Shown: positions 11,983 through 23,744 of the stretch, in pieces
Layout of the letters: every line of letters begins with the position of its first letter
Position numbering within the stretch: position 1 is the stretch's first letter
NCBI GenBank assembly: GCA_028015205.1
Contig: CM051519.1
Location: 91,905,539 to 91,969,538, forward strand
DNA from: Mytilisepta virgata
Lineage: Eukaryota > Mollusca > Bivalvia > Mytilida > Mytilidae
DNA: 64,000 nucleotides
Direction of reading: 5' to 3'
Program-made: the position numbers and the translations under genes
Notes under the pieces: generated by a model
Told to the model about the DNA's origin: nothing
The model's input: only the letters and a program-made list of their open reading frames with translations
Databases searched by the model: none

Positions 11983-14900
11983 CTATTTCATGCCATTAAT
12001 TATGTATGATTTCTCACTTTGTATTATTGTTCATTCGAAATATTTTCAGTAGTTATTTATAGAGAGAGAAATTCACTTTTATTGAAGGTTTCGTTCATAC
12101 CAACGACAACAAAGACATTTTTCTTTACCTTTTCTAAATTTATACATACATGTTTGTATATGAAATGTTTGACAGAAAATGGTGTACATGTAATAACCGT
12201 TATATAGTTCTTTTTTCTTGCCTTTCATTGTAAATGTTTCAAAACATTATCTATGACATGCCAGTTGACACAATGGCTTAAAGTAACTCTACAGCTACCA
12301 TAAAACTTTTAGATTTCAGCCTTTCCTTATCTGTTGAAGTAGGTTTAAGTTTATCCTTGTTATGATTCAGTATTGCCGATTGACAAGATTGAGTAAATTA
12401 CAACTACAGATATTTCCAAGTATTCTATTTCATTTAGCAACGTCTCAACCTTGCTTTGGGGCTGGGTTATTTTAGCAAGTTAATGCTCTGAATTGGTCAG
12501 TTTTACAGTGTAAAAAAGTCTGCATTGATGTAATATGTGAATGAAAAATAGCAAAATTTCTCCCAATATCCAAAATGTTGAAGTGGAAAATCACACCCCG
12601 CCCTCATTATCTGACATCTTAGACTGCCATTTTGCATAAATTGACATTTCAAAATTACAGACCAATTGTTCGTTTCAATTAGTTAAAATTATTCCGGTAG
12701 GTATTCTTTCATTATCATAAATGCCAACTGGCGGAAATAGATAGTTTAACTACGATGAACCAATTCTTATAAAGCAATATTTTATCTTCGCCGAACAGTT
12801 TTAAAGTGACAATCAACTGTTGTATGCTTTAAGTTTATTTTAAATGAGATTTTTGCCTGTATCCTCTTTAGTATCGTTTATTATTCCACTCCGCGTAGTG
12901 AGAACTATATTATTTGAGCAAGGAGAAAGTGCACTGGGCTGGTTTGTCAGAGGACTTATACTTGAGATTGTAAACGATGATGTTGAATTCCATTTCAGAA
13001 AATCTTGTTCTATTCAAAAATAAAAGAACAAGTACGAAATAAAAACCAGTGTCAGACTTTTGGATATATTTAAGGTCAATTTTTCGTTTATGCTACATGT
13101 ACTTTTGAAGTATTTTTTCACTATTTGACTTTTCTTGTTCTTAAATATATAGATAGATAAATATCATTAGTCTGTTATACATCTCGGGTTATCCTCGCTG
13201 TCTCCGTATTCTTTCGCCGATATTCCTAAGTACCCTAGTGATGTATATTGCTAGTAATACTTCATTCAGCGGCAGTGGCCATCTTGATTGTGATGCAATG
13301 TGCGAAATTTTTAAATATTTTTACCAACAACTATGAATTTTGACTTATCATATAAGGTCTTGCATGCTGGAGAACAGTATTTAGCCTTTCTACTTAAATA
13401 AATGAAACTTAATTAATATGAAAACATTTTTCTTATTTTTTCTAGTTTAAATATTCATAATTATTCTAAAAACGTAAAACATCTTTACTAAAATGATGAA
13501 AAAGGGTTACAAATTATTGCCAAGTTCTTTGTATCTGTGATCAAAGTTTGAAGTTGCTAAAAAGAGTCACTAGACGGAAATTTCCTTAGGCTCCTCTATA
13601 ATGTTACCTTATTAAAGTCAGATGTTGTTCTGGAGTTATGTCGTCTTGTCCATTAAAAAAAATCCAATATGCACCAAAAATCACAAAATTAACAATTTTC
13701 GGGTAAATTAAAAAACGTGTCGACTTCGATGTGCTCAATATATCTTGTTAAAATTTGAAACATACTTTGTTAAGATAAGTATGTTTTAATGGTCAACTGC
13801 TAATCAATGCTAAACATATAGCATCAACTCCTATTTTGTGTTTAAATTTAATGAAGTTTACTCTTGACTTAATTAAAAATGTCAATTAAAAAGCCTACAG
13901 TATTGAAAGGGCTGTTCACTCGAATGTGCGTTATATTCCAGAACCCAGTATGACAACCACCAAGACTGCCTGGTTCCATGACATCAATATAATAAGGATA
14001 TTAAAGACCGGAAATCAGTTCACATTTAATACTAATCATACTTGTTCGAACATTTTTAAAATTTCTAGGGTGGGGGGGGGGGGGCACCAGAATCGAAAAA
14101 GATTGCTTTGCAGTAAAATTAAGTATTGGAGAAATCACGGAGAAAGCAAAACGTGTGTATAACCAAAGAATATAAGATTTGCCTGTACATGGTAATACTG
14201 CATAGCTTAGTTTTCTCGTGTAAATCAGTCAATTTATGATGGGTTGACTTGTTAAAAAATGAAATGCGGCTAAATGATAAATTTGAGTCCAGTGATGTAT
14301 GTTATTTATAATAATGATAAATTATAATTTTCCAACTGACACGCAAATCAAGTATTTCTAACTAAATAATACAGCATAATTATAAAATCAAGTTTTCGGC
14401 CGAGAAGAACCAATGGTTTGACAGAGGGTTGTATATTGTTTTAAAAGTACATTGCATTCGAAATATGTAACAAGGAAATATTTAAAATAGGCATAAATTT
14501 CATAAGGCATAAGGTAGTGTCCAATACAAATAAAAACAGAAATAAGTGGTAAGTTAATAGTATCACGTTTCTTCTTAAATTTCCAATTTCCTGTAGTTAG
14601 AGTTACAATAAGACCGGTTTTCAAGTCATATATTATAAATAAAGAAGTCTATTTGACATTCAACTTTTTTTTAATCAAAAGGACAAATATTTAAGCGCAA
14701 AAGTTATTTGCAAAAATGACAAAGATATATATACACAAGTTACATATAAAAGTATGAATAAAATCATATAGAAATATACACAAAATTAAAATTACGAAAT
14801 ACGGACGTGATTACATACCTGAATGTAAGTATTTATACATTAACTGTCAAATTTCCAAGTTGAGGAAGACTATTTATTATTTTGTATGGTGTTCTGTAAG

Positions 14901-15072
14901 ATGGGTTGCTTTGATTGATTGGTATATCATTGTCCTTTCCTGAGATCCATTTTGTTGTTTACTTAACACTGTATATATGTATTGTGAATAAAAACTACAA
15001 ATTTTTAGGGAAGTTTTGAATTACATCATAAACCAATAAGCCTTTATACTATTATTCCCAACCATTTTTAAG

Positions 15073-16067
15073 ATGTCTGTCGATCTGAATGGTCACATCG
15101 TATCAGGAGGTGATGATTTTGTCAATTTGAGCCAGAATTCTATACCTGTGGGTAATGTGGATGCTTATTGTTCCCAAAAATTGAATGAGACTTTTGTAAA
15201 ATACTCACCTAATCCATGTTTTAACTAACGTTTGTACCTCGTCCCGGGCCAATGGTCAATATGTAAACAATGACGAGACGACTAATATTCCCGAAAATAT
15301 TTAAGAGTCATACTCTGTCCCGAGCCAAGAAACTATCAAAATGTTGGATCTTGAGTTGTCGAATCTCCCAAGAGATATATCTATATATATATATTGCAAA
15401 ATTGATCGAACTAACAAATCAATCTGAGGAAATCATTATTTGGTATAGAAGTTTCTTAGCAAATAGAGCCAGGTCGGTACAGAGGAGTCCCTTGGGGAAA
15501 TTATTCACAAGGAAGAGTACAAACAAAAGTTCATCCTTACAGAAATACTCAAGGGATTACTACATATAACAGCTTTTTATTTATGGCGATCCATCTTGTA
15601 TTGACGAAGTCTTTCGTAAAGACGAGCTAAAACCCGTGAATGAACCGAATACTGCTGTGAACTGCAACTTAATTTAACTTAGCAGTACTTTACAAATGAC
15701 ATTACTGAAAGTAAATGAAACCCGAAAGAGTTCAAAACAAAAACATTAAAGACATAGAAAACTTTACTTATGAAAATGAAGAACTAAAACAAGACTTAAA
15801 TGTTACAAACGAGGAGCTGAGCAGACATCTTGTGTTCTGTGGTCATAAGTTTCCACAAAGTGACTCAAATCTGAAATTTTTAATGCAACAATCAAAATCT
15901 GTCGGTGAATTCGATTTTGATATACACCAAGCAAAATTGAAACACATTGAAAGCGAATTGATTCGCTACAATAGATTACATTTAAATATGCAGAAAAATC
16001 TGAATGAACTTAAGAATGTGTCAACAGTCATACGCACAAAAGGCGTCCCCTCAAAAGACCCCAGATA
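15073..16067 (+). pseudogene. LINE ORF1 remnant, unit 2
   Basis: The frame starts at the ATG at 15073 and is broken by stops and a frameshift into pieces at 15073-15226, about 15342-15569 and 15715-16067. The last piece repeats the Glu/Lys/Asn-rich putative coiled coil of unit 1 almost exactly. Downstream, 16192-16500 is an open stretch of 102 codons between ORF1 and ORF2 ('NETEQVTFKIPVRLQG'), matching closed versions in units 1 and 4. It probably belongs to the end of ORF1 and has no recognised domain. Confidence 0.6.
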
Positions 16068-16542
16068 ATACAAGTGTAATCGCTAGTGAGAATACAACTC
16101 ACTTGTCAACAAAGAGCGCTATCCCGAATCAAATGCTACCGGGAGTTTAGGAGATTCGCCGTTACATCATAAATTTAATCGATCGACAATTATGGAAAAT
16201 AATTTAGCGTCCAAAGATACCGTCAATTTAAATGAAACGGAGCAAGTTACTTTCAAAATTCCTGTTCGCTTACAAGGTACAGCAGCTGAAATTCAAAATC
16301 AGAAGATTGTACAAGTAACATACCTGAGATTGTTCCAGTCAAAAAGCAGTTCGCGCTTCATGTCTGTGAAATTGAACATAGTCGAAAATTGTGCCGATAT
16401 TGGTGAAACTGATAACTTTTGGCCTACAGGTGTACGTTCTAGCAAGTGGCTCAGCAACTGCGACTGGTACCAACGTTTTTCAGAGGAATCTAGTGATTAA
16501 ACTTGCAAATTACAAATATAGTCTTATATATACTATGTCAAA

Positions 16543-19097
16543 ATGAAACTCATTATACCAGCGAATACTGTTATGATTAGTTTATCTGTACTTTTGATAG
16601 TTATGTCTAGCCTTAAAGTTCCCTCATGGAACGTTAGAGGTATTATGTCCTCAACCATATGTTTGAGCAATTTATTGGAAAATAAAAAGTGTGATATATG
16701 TATACTATCTGAACATAAGTTAAAAGAGGGGTCGAGGGGTCTTTACAACACTTGTCTTCTATTGATTAGGATTATTCAAGTGTCAGTAAAGCTGACATGT
16801 TACCTACTGGTTATAATGCATTTCACGGCAAAAGTGGTATTGCCATTATATACAAAAAAATCACTTCAATTCTCTATGAAAGAAATATGTAATATTAATT
16901 CAAGCAGAGTTGTTGGTATTGCATTAGTGAATAAATCCTGTGGTTCAATATATATTTAAGCTGCTTATTTGCCTTCTGATGATAATATAGAGTCTTAAAG
17001 AAATTAATTAAATACACTAGATGAATTATATACTACAGCGAGTTTGGTCATGTAATGGTTGCAGGTGACCTTAATGCTAGCTGCTTAGAGAAAGTATAAT
17101 GTTTATAAATCAAGAGAGTTGTTAAAGTTTATTCACAGACACCATATTTTTTATCCAGGTGGAGGAACTGTAAATAGTGGTCCAAATTTTACATATGTTA
17201 CAAAGCAAACGATGTTAGATTTTTTGTATGTAATGAAATATTATATTAAAAGCTAAGATACTATGAAATCCTTGAAGAGGGGTCACACAATGAGCAGCGC
17301 AGCTGATCACCTACCATTGTTCTTGAATTCATGTTAGAGTTTCACCCACATCTTATCTTAAATTGTAATGTAAAATATCCTGCTTGGGCATAAAATTACT
17401 GATAGACGAATACAAGATTATCAGGATTTGGTATCAAACTCAGCCGGGTTATTCTTGGAAAAGATTAAGTCTGATATTTATGATATAAACGTTTTGTCGG
17501 AGGAATTTCAGGCCATTTTGCATTATGATGCGAACACTGCCATTCTAAATTACGGTTTTAACCCCTTCACAAAACCATATTGGACTTCTGAGGTTAAACG
17601 CAAACACGAGAAAGAACGAGCCTTAAGGCGACTACGGATTTTAGATGGCCTCCCACGTGGCATGCAGTTCGAGACATACAAAATCTATAAACGAGCGAAA
17701 GCTGAATTCCGACACTCCCAATGCATAGCTAATGAGAATTACATACAAAAGTGCTATGACGATCTGAATGACGCTGCGGAACTGGAAATTCGCCTGTTCT
17801 GGAAACTAGTAAAACGCTATAAAGGGAGCTCATCAAAGATGTATCCTGAAATCATCTATAAAAACAATCTGTATAATACCCCGGGAAGTGTTGCGAATTG
17901 TTTTGCCGCATACTTTCACGATCTTTAAGGGGTTGTTTTGTCAGGCTTATTGTATTTAGAATATATTAATGATCTACATAATGACTTCGAAATATTTAAT
18001 AATAAAACTGGTGTATTAATATAAGTAGCTGTTCACCAGCCTTAGCTGACGACATTTCATGTAGCAGTTCAACGCCAACTGGGTTGCTGCGAATGTGAAT
18101 CATGTGCTTTTCGATGAAAATTCAATTTTAATATGAATAAGTCGTCTATAATGCAATTTTTTACTAATCCTCGTAATGTGCAATCTTCCAGGAAAGGGCA
18201 AGAACTCGTTCTTTGCATTTAGTGGAGTATGCTCGAAATCAACGAATCCATGTGTGTTATTGAAACTATATAAATCTGTAGTTATACCCTCGGTTACATA
18301 TGGATGTGAAGTTTGGTGTAATCTTACATCAAACGACATAAGAACTTTAAATTGTTTTCAATACCTAATCGTTAAACAGATTCTCGATCTTAAAACTTCA
18401 ACTAGGTCAGATATGTGCCAGAGAATATTAAGACTCCACCGGATCATATCAGTTATTGACAAGAAAAAGTTATACTTCCTACAAAAGTTATGTAGTCTTG
18501 AGGAACAATTCTTGACAAAGAAGATATTCATTACAAGTCTGTTTTCCTATCTCATGAATAACAAACGTAAACATTTTGGATTTATACATGACGTTGTTAA
18601 TATTTTACATAAATATTCGCTTCAATACTAATGACAATGATTTCCGACTGTTTAGAAATATTAAAAAATCAGTAGAGGTAACAAGGTTCTGAAACTGAGA
18701 ATTCTTTTTCAAATAGCGAAATTAGAAATTTATTTTAATTACTAAATTCCTGACAGATATCCCAGCTAATACGGAGAAAATTTGCGCACTGTGTAACAGA
18801 AAATGCTCAGATATATACGTACATGCATGTTGTTCCTGCATTAGAACACAACATATTCACGAAATATGGTGGGACTTGATAATTGAAAACTTTCCGTTAC
18901 AGCTGTTCGTAGAACTCGACTCTTATGGCGAGGAAAATTTGTATCAGATTCTTTTGGGCAGACCCGTGCTATCTGCTGATACTGACATGGATATCCTTCT
19001 CCCGTTTTGTCATAAACACTTGCGTGAAATGTCGCCAACTGAAATGTACGACTCTGTTATTGTCTACCTTTTTGGTGGGAATATGAACTTCTTATAA
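16543..19097 (+). pseudogene. LINE ORF2 remnant, unit 2
   Basis: Pieces in order: endonuclease N-terminus (16543-16959, frameshifted after 'SEHKLKEGS'); a decayed endonuclease C-terminus with a remnant of the 'SSTADHLP' block near 17290; linker (17428-17928); RT thumb (18176-18631); and a C-terminal region containing a Cys-rich 'CALCNRKCSDIYVHACCSC' stretch near 18785-18840 that ends 'GGNMNFL' at 19097. The RT catalytic core is deleted. Confidence 0.8.
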
Positions 19098-20344
19098 TTC
19101 TTAGCCATACATGTAAATATATATTTTCTTCTAATGTACATTTAGTTTGTTAATTTGTCATTTTCATTGTATCTCTTGAGTAGAGGAAATAAAGTAATGA
19201 AAGAAGCTCTATTCTTATTAGTTCTCGCTTTGATATTAAATGCCATATCGCCAGCGCGGCGTTAAACATCGTTTAATCAATCAATAGATTTTGTTTAACA
19301 TTTTGCTCAGTCATCATTTTTATTCTTCAACTTCATTTCCAGCTCTTTACACCAATTGTTATTATTAAAGTCGACCTCAAACAAGGTAGAGAACATTTTT
19401 CAAAGAAGCAAAAAGTTTGGAATAAATCCCCTATGTACATGATGTAGGGGATGTAATCCTATTGAACGATTAGTCAATGCATTCATTGGCCTAATTGTTA
19501 GCCAAGTAACCATCCTTGATGTGTATTTGTCATCCACAGGCCAAAGCGATGAGTTTCAGAGAAAACATTATACCTCTGTCGACGACTCATACGTCGGAAT
19601 ATTTTGACCGAAACCTTTTCTTCTTGTTTATTAGTTTACATTAATGTTGGGACTTTTATTATTTTGAACTGTTTAAAAAAAAGTTTAAAAATCGTCTGTT
19701 TTGAAATTACTGGAAGTGGAAACTTCTAAGTTTGGGCCTCTGGACTATAGAACCAATATGACCGCCATTACTAAAAGTAACAAAAATCAGCAAAACAATG
19801 TATATTTTCCTTAGATGAAATCAACCTATGGAGGAACCCCTTAGGCGTATCGCTTCAAAATTGTGTTAGGGTCTGCATCGTGGACCATATTACAAATTTT
19901 ACTGATATACACCTATATGATTGTGAGAAACAACAGAAATAGATACACCATAACTGTAAAAAGTATACAACTTATTGAAAAATCTTTGATCTGAAAATAT
20001 CAAATAATTGTGTAAGTTTGATTACCAACACGCTTTGTTGAGAAACAGGGCAAATATACCTAAGGAGCAAACCAAAAAAACGCAATCCACTTGACAGACA
20101 AATTCGCGATGACAAATGAACAACCTCATGCACAACAAATAAACACTGAAAACTAAAAAACTATGAACAAGACGAACTCCTATAAAACAAATAGTGATAG
20201 ATAAATTGACAGAGAAAATGGCTGTAATTGCCCAAATTTATGTAATAGATATTTCATTATATTCATACTACTCCTTTGAGCATAATATTAAAAAAAAAAA
20301 ACTAACAAGCAATATTAGCATCTTAATTTTATTTTTAAACGCTT

Positions 20345-21811
20345 TTATAGAAGATGACCAGAAAACATGGTATAACTACTTGAACTGATTGCCCCACTAC
20401 TACGGGGATGGCGGACAAAGATTTGATCTCCTTTTTTTAACGCAAGGATGGCCTGAATTGATCCAGAGGTATTAGGATCCTTTGCAGCATGGCCTCTGGC
20501 TATTATATCATTGTTCTTTATAAGATTTAACTCTAGCCAGTTGTTATCATTACCCTTTACAAAATTAACAGAAAACTCGTACGATCCTGATTCAGGTGCT
20601 GTGAATACTCCTGTACTTGGATTATATCCCTTCTTTACATTTGTCTTAACAGAGTTGAATTTAATCACAAGATTCGTTCCCGCATTAATGTTATTTGTCA
20701 AAGTTGCAAAAAATGCTGGCTTCGTTTTAGTGTCGCCTTCACCTAAAATGTATAGGTAATAATATTTTGAATATCATGACATTAATGATTTTAATGTCCA
20801 TCAAAATTATTCTATATCAGCTTGAGCATTTATCGCTACCTTTTAACCAGATCACTACGTGTAGATCAAAAGTCGAAGTAAATAATGCTATGGAATTTGT
20901 TCCAAGGTTATCCATCATATTTTCTGTGAAATTAACTCCGTCTTTGGTTTTTTGGAACTTTTAATGCTTCTATACGTCGGAGAAAGAATGAATTAAAATT
21001 TGTATTAAAATGAGTGCAATTTTATATATAAACTTTAAAGAAAAAGAAACCTAATCCATGTTAACATGTGAGTTTGGGTAATCAAAGTTGTAGAGAGCTA
21101 AAAATAGTGAATGCCACATTTCCCTTCGCTGTTTTTCTCTACAAATAATTTTATTTTGGTGAAGGAAGTGCTTTCATTAAAATCATGTTCTTTGTCTTTA
21201 ATGAAACTATGAAAAATATTCCCTACCTGTTTTGCATTTGACCTTCATCATTACATTCATCAGGTCTTCAAATACATCCTTTCCTGAAATATATAATAAT
21301 GAAAATATTTAGTGTATTTCTATACAAATTTCATTAAGAAGATAAAATATGTGCACCGTAGTACGGACTTTTATTACAAAATATACTTAGTATTCACCGC
21401 TTCGTCACAAGAAAAACTTGATCACAACTGGGGAGTAGTAAATCGACGAAATTTGCACATCTTATGCATTAGAATTGGTCTAAAAAAATTTGTTTGAACT
21501 ACCTACAAGTTTTGCATACTTTAAAGTGATTAAAAAGAAAACATTGTCATCATTATTTAAATTAAGAGAATGTATGATTTAATCCAATAGATGTCGAGTA
21601 AATATAATAAACACACAACATACATGTATTATATGAAAAAAGGACATTTTCAAACGCCTTGTAATTTTATTTTTACTAATCTGTGATTAAATGATATCCA
21701 GATAACTTATGAAGATAAAAATATTCTGAGATACTTACCAATGCCTGAATCACAAGCACTCTCCACATAAGCAACAGAAATCAAAACAACTAGGCCGCAA
21801 AATGCATACAT
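20345..21811 (-). CDS. C1q-2: secreted C1q-domain-containing protein
   Basis: Exons at 21811-21739, 21283-21227 and 20742-20345 (73 + 57 + 398 = 528 bp, 175 residues). Both introns are GT-AG and phase 1. The signal peptide is residues 1-19 (MYAFCGLVVLISVAYVESA). Residues 20-44 form a short linker with Cys20 and a second Cys in exon 2, and there is no collagen stretch. The C1q domain runs from about residue 51 to the end, with 'YNPSTGVFTAPESGSYEF', 'LALKKGDQIFVRHP' and the terminal 'FSGHLL'. Length is normal for single-domain bivalve C1qDC proteins, which are secreted pattern-recognition lectins. An AATAAA signal is at 20328-20333 (- strand), right after the stop. A TATA box lies 47 bp upstream. 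Specific ligand unknown. Confidence 0.9.
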
Positions 21812-21857
21812 GCTGACTTTTGTTGGATTCGGAAATATGCAATGGCATAAGCTTGTA

Positions 21858-21870
21858 GGTTTATATAAGG
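21858..21870 (-). promoter_or_regulatory. TATA box of C1q-2
   Basis: The - strand reads 'ccttatataaacc', 47 bp upstream of the ATG at 21811, identical in sequence and spacing to the other three copies. Confidence 0.65.
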
Positions 21871-22590
21871 ATAAGTTAATGAACACATTGCATGTCAATA
21901 AATTTAAGCCTTTTTTCCTGGCACTATTCCTCCTATTAACAATATGTGACTCGATCGACATTTTTTATTTTCCGATATACAAGAAAATCAATAACTTCCC
22001 AAAACAGTGTTTTAAACTACAGGTATTTATGAAAAAAGACTTTTTGGGAGTTTTAAGTTTGATTATAATGTGCGAAGTGGCTACTCGTATGAAATAATTC
22101 AGCTTCAATTATTTGTCTTCCCGGGTTTGTCTGTCCAATGGATTACGTTTTTTTTTATTGCTTCTTAGGTATATTTGTCCTTTTTATTAAATACCGATGC
22201 AGTTTATTATGCTTGAAATAAATTAAAATCCAACTACAATATTATTATTTAAAAAACATCGGATTCACGCTTAAAACAAGATCATTTCAGCTGTTCGAAA
22301 GAGATTAGTGGTGTTTATTTGATATATCTACATTTCAATATACTAGTATTATATCTGTATGTGCATCATATAATTTAAATATTAATTTCCATCGATTATA
22401 TTTTTTTTTACATTTGCAGCATACTTTGTACTAAACGTCATGAAAACATTACAGTGTATTATTGGTTCCCCTTTATGTCCTGCAAGACCCCTACTTGATA
22501 AATTGTACTAAAAATTCTATGTGCTTTAAAAAAATATCTGTGTTGTCTTTATAATTATTTTGGGTGTATTGTGTGGTTGTTATTTTTGTA

Positions 22591-22673
22591 TGCAGTCATT
22601 TTATTAATTTCTCTCTGTTCCACTCCTCTCTCGTTGATCTTACGGATATTCCCATAGGCCTAACTTGCTCAAT
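22591..22673. repeat. Single minisatellite unit, unit 2
   Basis: Only one diverged copy of the 78-bp repeat remains, where other units have seven or eight. It lies 17 bp before the Helitron insertion point. Confidence 0.85.
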
Positions 22674-22690
22674 CTCTTTCATGCCATTAA

Positions 22691-23115
22691 TTAATTCGCC
22701 TCCAAACTTTGTTATTGTAATCGTACCATGTTTTCCGTCACAAATTTTGTCGCCGTCGCATGGCAATACTGCTTCATATTTAACCGTGAAAATTTACATG
22801 TTAACAGATTTCAATGTGGAATAGTGCACCTCGGTATACGTTTTTTGATGCATGAAGGGGAAATGTGCTTAATTAGCCTTTTAATGCATGCGTGCTATTT
22901 ATAGATTTCAAATTGAGATCGACGCTGCTGGATATTTAAAAATATAAATTTGCCTCCAAACTACAGCATATATATAGTATATAGACGTGACAATTGACGT
23001 GGAATCGTGCACCTCTGTACATGTTTGATGCATGGGCAAATGTGCTATTTTTAATATTTTCACTTTGAAATGTACTGTGTGCTATTTTTATATAGATTTA
23101 AATTGAAGCTGCCGC
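22691..23115. repeat. Imperfect tandem repeat at the Helitron 5' end
   Basis: The blocks 'gcctccaaac' and 'gtgcacctc..gta' occur at 22698/22824 and again at 22952/23007. Each is followed by 'gatgcatg' and 'aaatgtgct'. The first period is about 254 bp and the second copy has lost about 70 bp. Many Helitron 5' ends contain such repeats. Confidence 0.6.
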
Positions 23116-23744
23116 TTACGATGCAGAAAATGCGTTATATTTTGTTAACCCGAGCATCTTTTCATGTTTTTTTCAAGAATTATTTAAAGACTAAATGTTA
23201 TAAAATAGGTACATTTATGTTATAAATTAAAACAGTATTGATATTCTACATTTTTGAACGTTTTTTTCTATGGCTTACGACATCAAATAACTTCCCACGT
23301 GGCAGTATTCGGTACAGACCGACGTCGACTGGAAAAGAAAAAACACGTCGCACATATCGATATATTATAGCATATATGACAAAAAGGGGGGGGGGGGGGC
23401 TCGAAGGATCAAAAGAAAATCCACACTAAAATCGAGCATTTCCGGTTTTCTGAGAACAAAAATATTATTCAGCCACATAGGTGTAGCATCCCCCAACCCC
23501 ACAAAAAGTGGTACTGTCCTAAAATGTTTTGTAAGAATTTGTCCGAAGTTTCAAAATTCTGGTACAGTATTCCTTATTACTATTATTACGACAGGAAAGC
23601 GATACGGTTATTTAAAATGTACCACTTTGAATATTATATCAGCCAAAAAAAATGAAGCATTAAATTGTATAATCCTGTCAGATTTTTTAAGCAGATATAA
23701 GGCAGTGTGCTTTCATTATTATGAATATATTATTGTAATTTTAG
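23116..23744. other. Non-coding stretch inside the Helitron
   Basis: No supported gene. It contains a G-run near 23388-23399 and AT-rich sequence. It ends in a splice-acceptor-like 'gtaattttag' before the exon at 23745. Any promoter or first exon of the spliced gene would have to lie here, but none could be identified. Confidence 0.5.

Larger units (their letters stand above)
1580..11999. repeat. Array unit 1 (complete)
   Basis: Order: non-coding 5' segment 1580-4440; LINE 4441-8138; spacer 8139-9184; C1q-1 on the - strand 9185-10634; spacer 10635-11443; minisatellite 11444-11982. The 5' segment has no gene, only landmark blocks shared with the other units and a ~270-bp deletion near 3060 relative to unit 2. 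The 8139-9184 spacer holds one arm of an inverted repeat (8900-8973) and the 10635-11443 spacer holds the other (10931-11000). This unit is mosaic: its 5' end is closest to unit 5, its LINE body to unit 2, and everything from about 7850 onward to unit 4. Confidence 0.85.
15069..19286 (+). mobile_element. Non-LTR retrotransposon, unit 2 copy (dead)
   Basis: Same element as in unit 1, with the same internal ORF2 deletion (junction near 17928). It keeps the endonuclease-to-linker region around 17160-17430 that unit 1 lost, and the ORF2 C-terminus to about 19097. The 3' tail ends 'gcggcgttaaacatcg' followed by ATCA repeats near 19286. Confidence 0.85.
12000..22690. repeat. Array unit 2 (complete, minisatellite collapsed)
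   Basis: Order: non-coding 5' segment 12000-15068, with an extra ~270 bp around 13410-13680 compared with unit 1 and a G-run near 14070-14083; LINE 15069-19286; gene-free spacer 19287-20344; C1q-2 on the - strand 20345-21811; gene-free spacer 21812-22590; one remaining 78-bp-type repeat 22591-22673. The unit ends at 'gccattaa' (22690), where the Helitron is inserted. The LINE shares the internal deletion of unit 1 but keeps the ORF2 C-terminal coding stretch that unit 1 lost. Confidence 0.85.

Noticed and set aside
22691..22700. Canonical TC 5' end of the Helitron at 22695
   Set aside because: The empty-site comparison places the left junction at 22690/22691 with 'ttaat' before 'tcgcc'; the extra bases may be a small flank duplication, so the exact end is left open.
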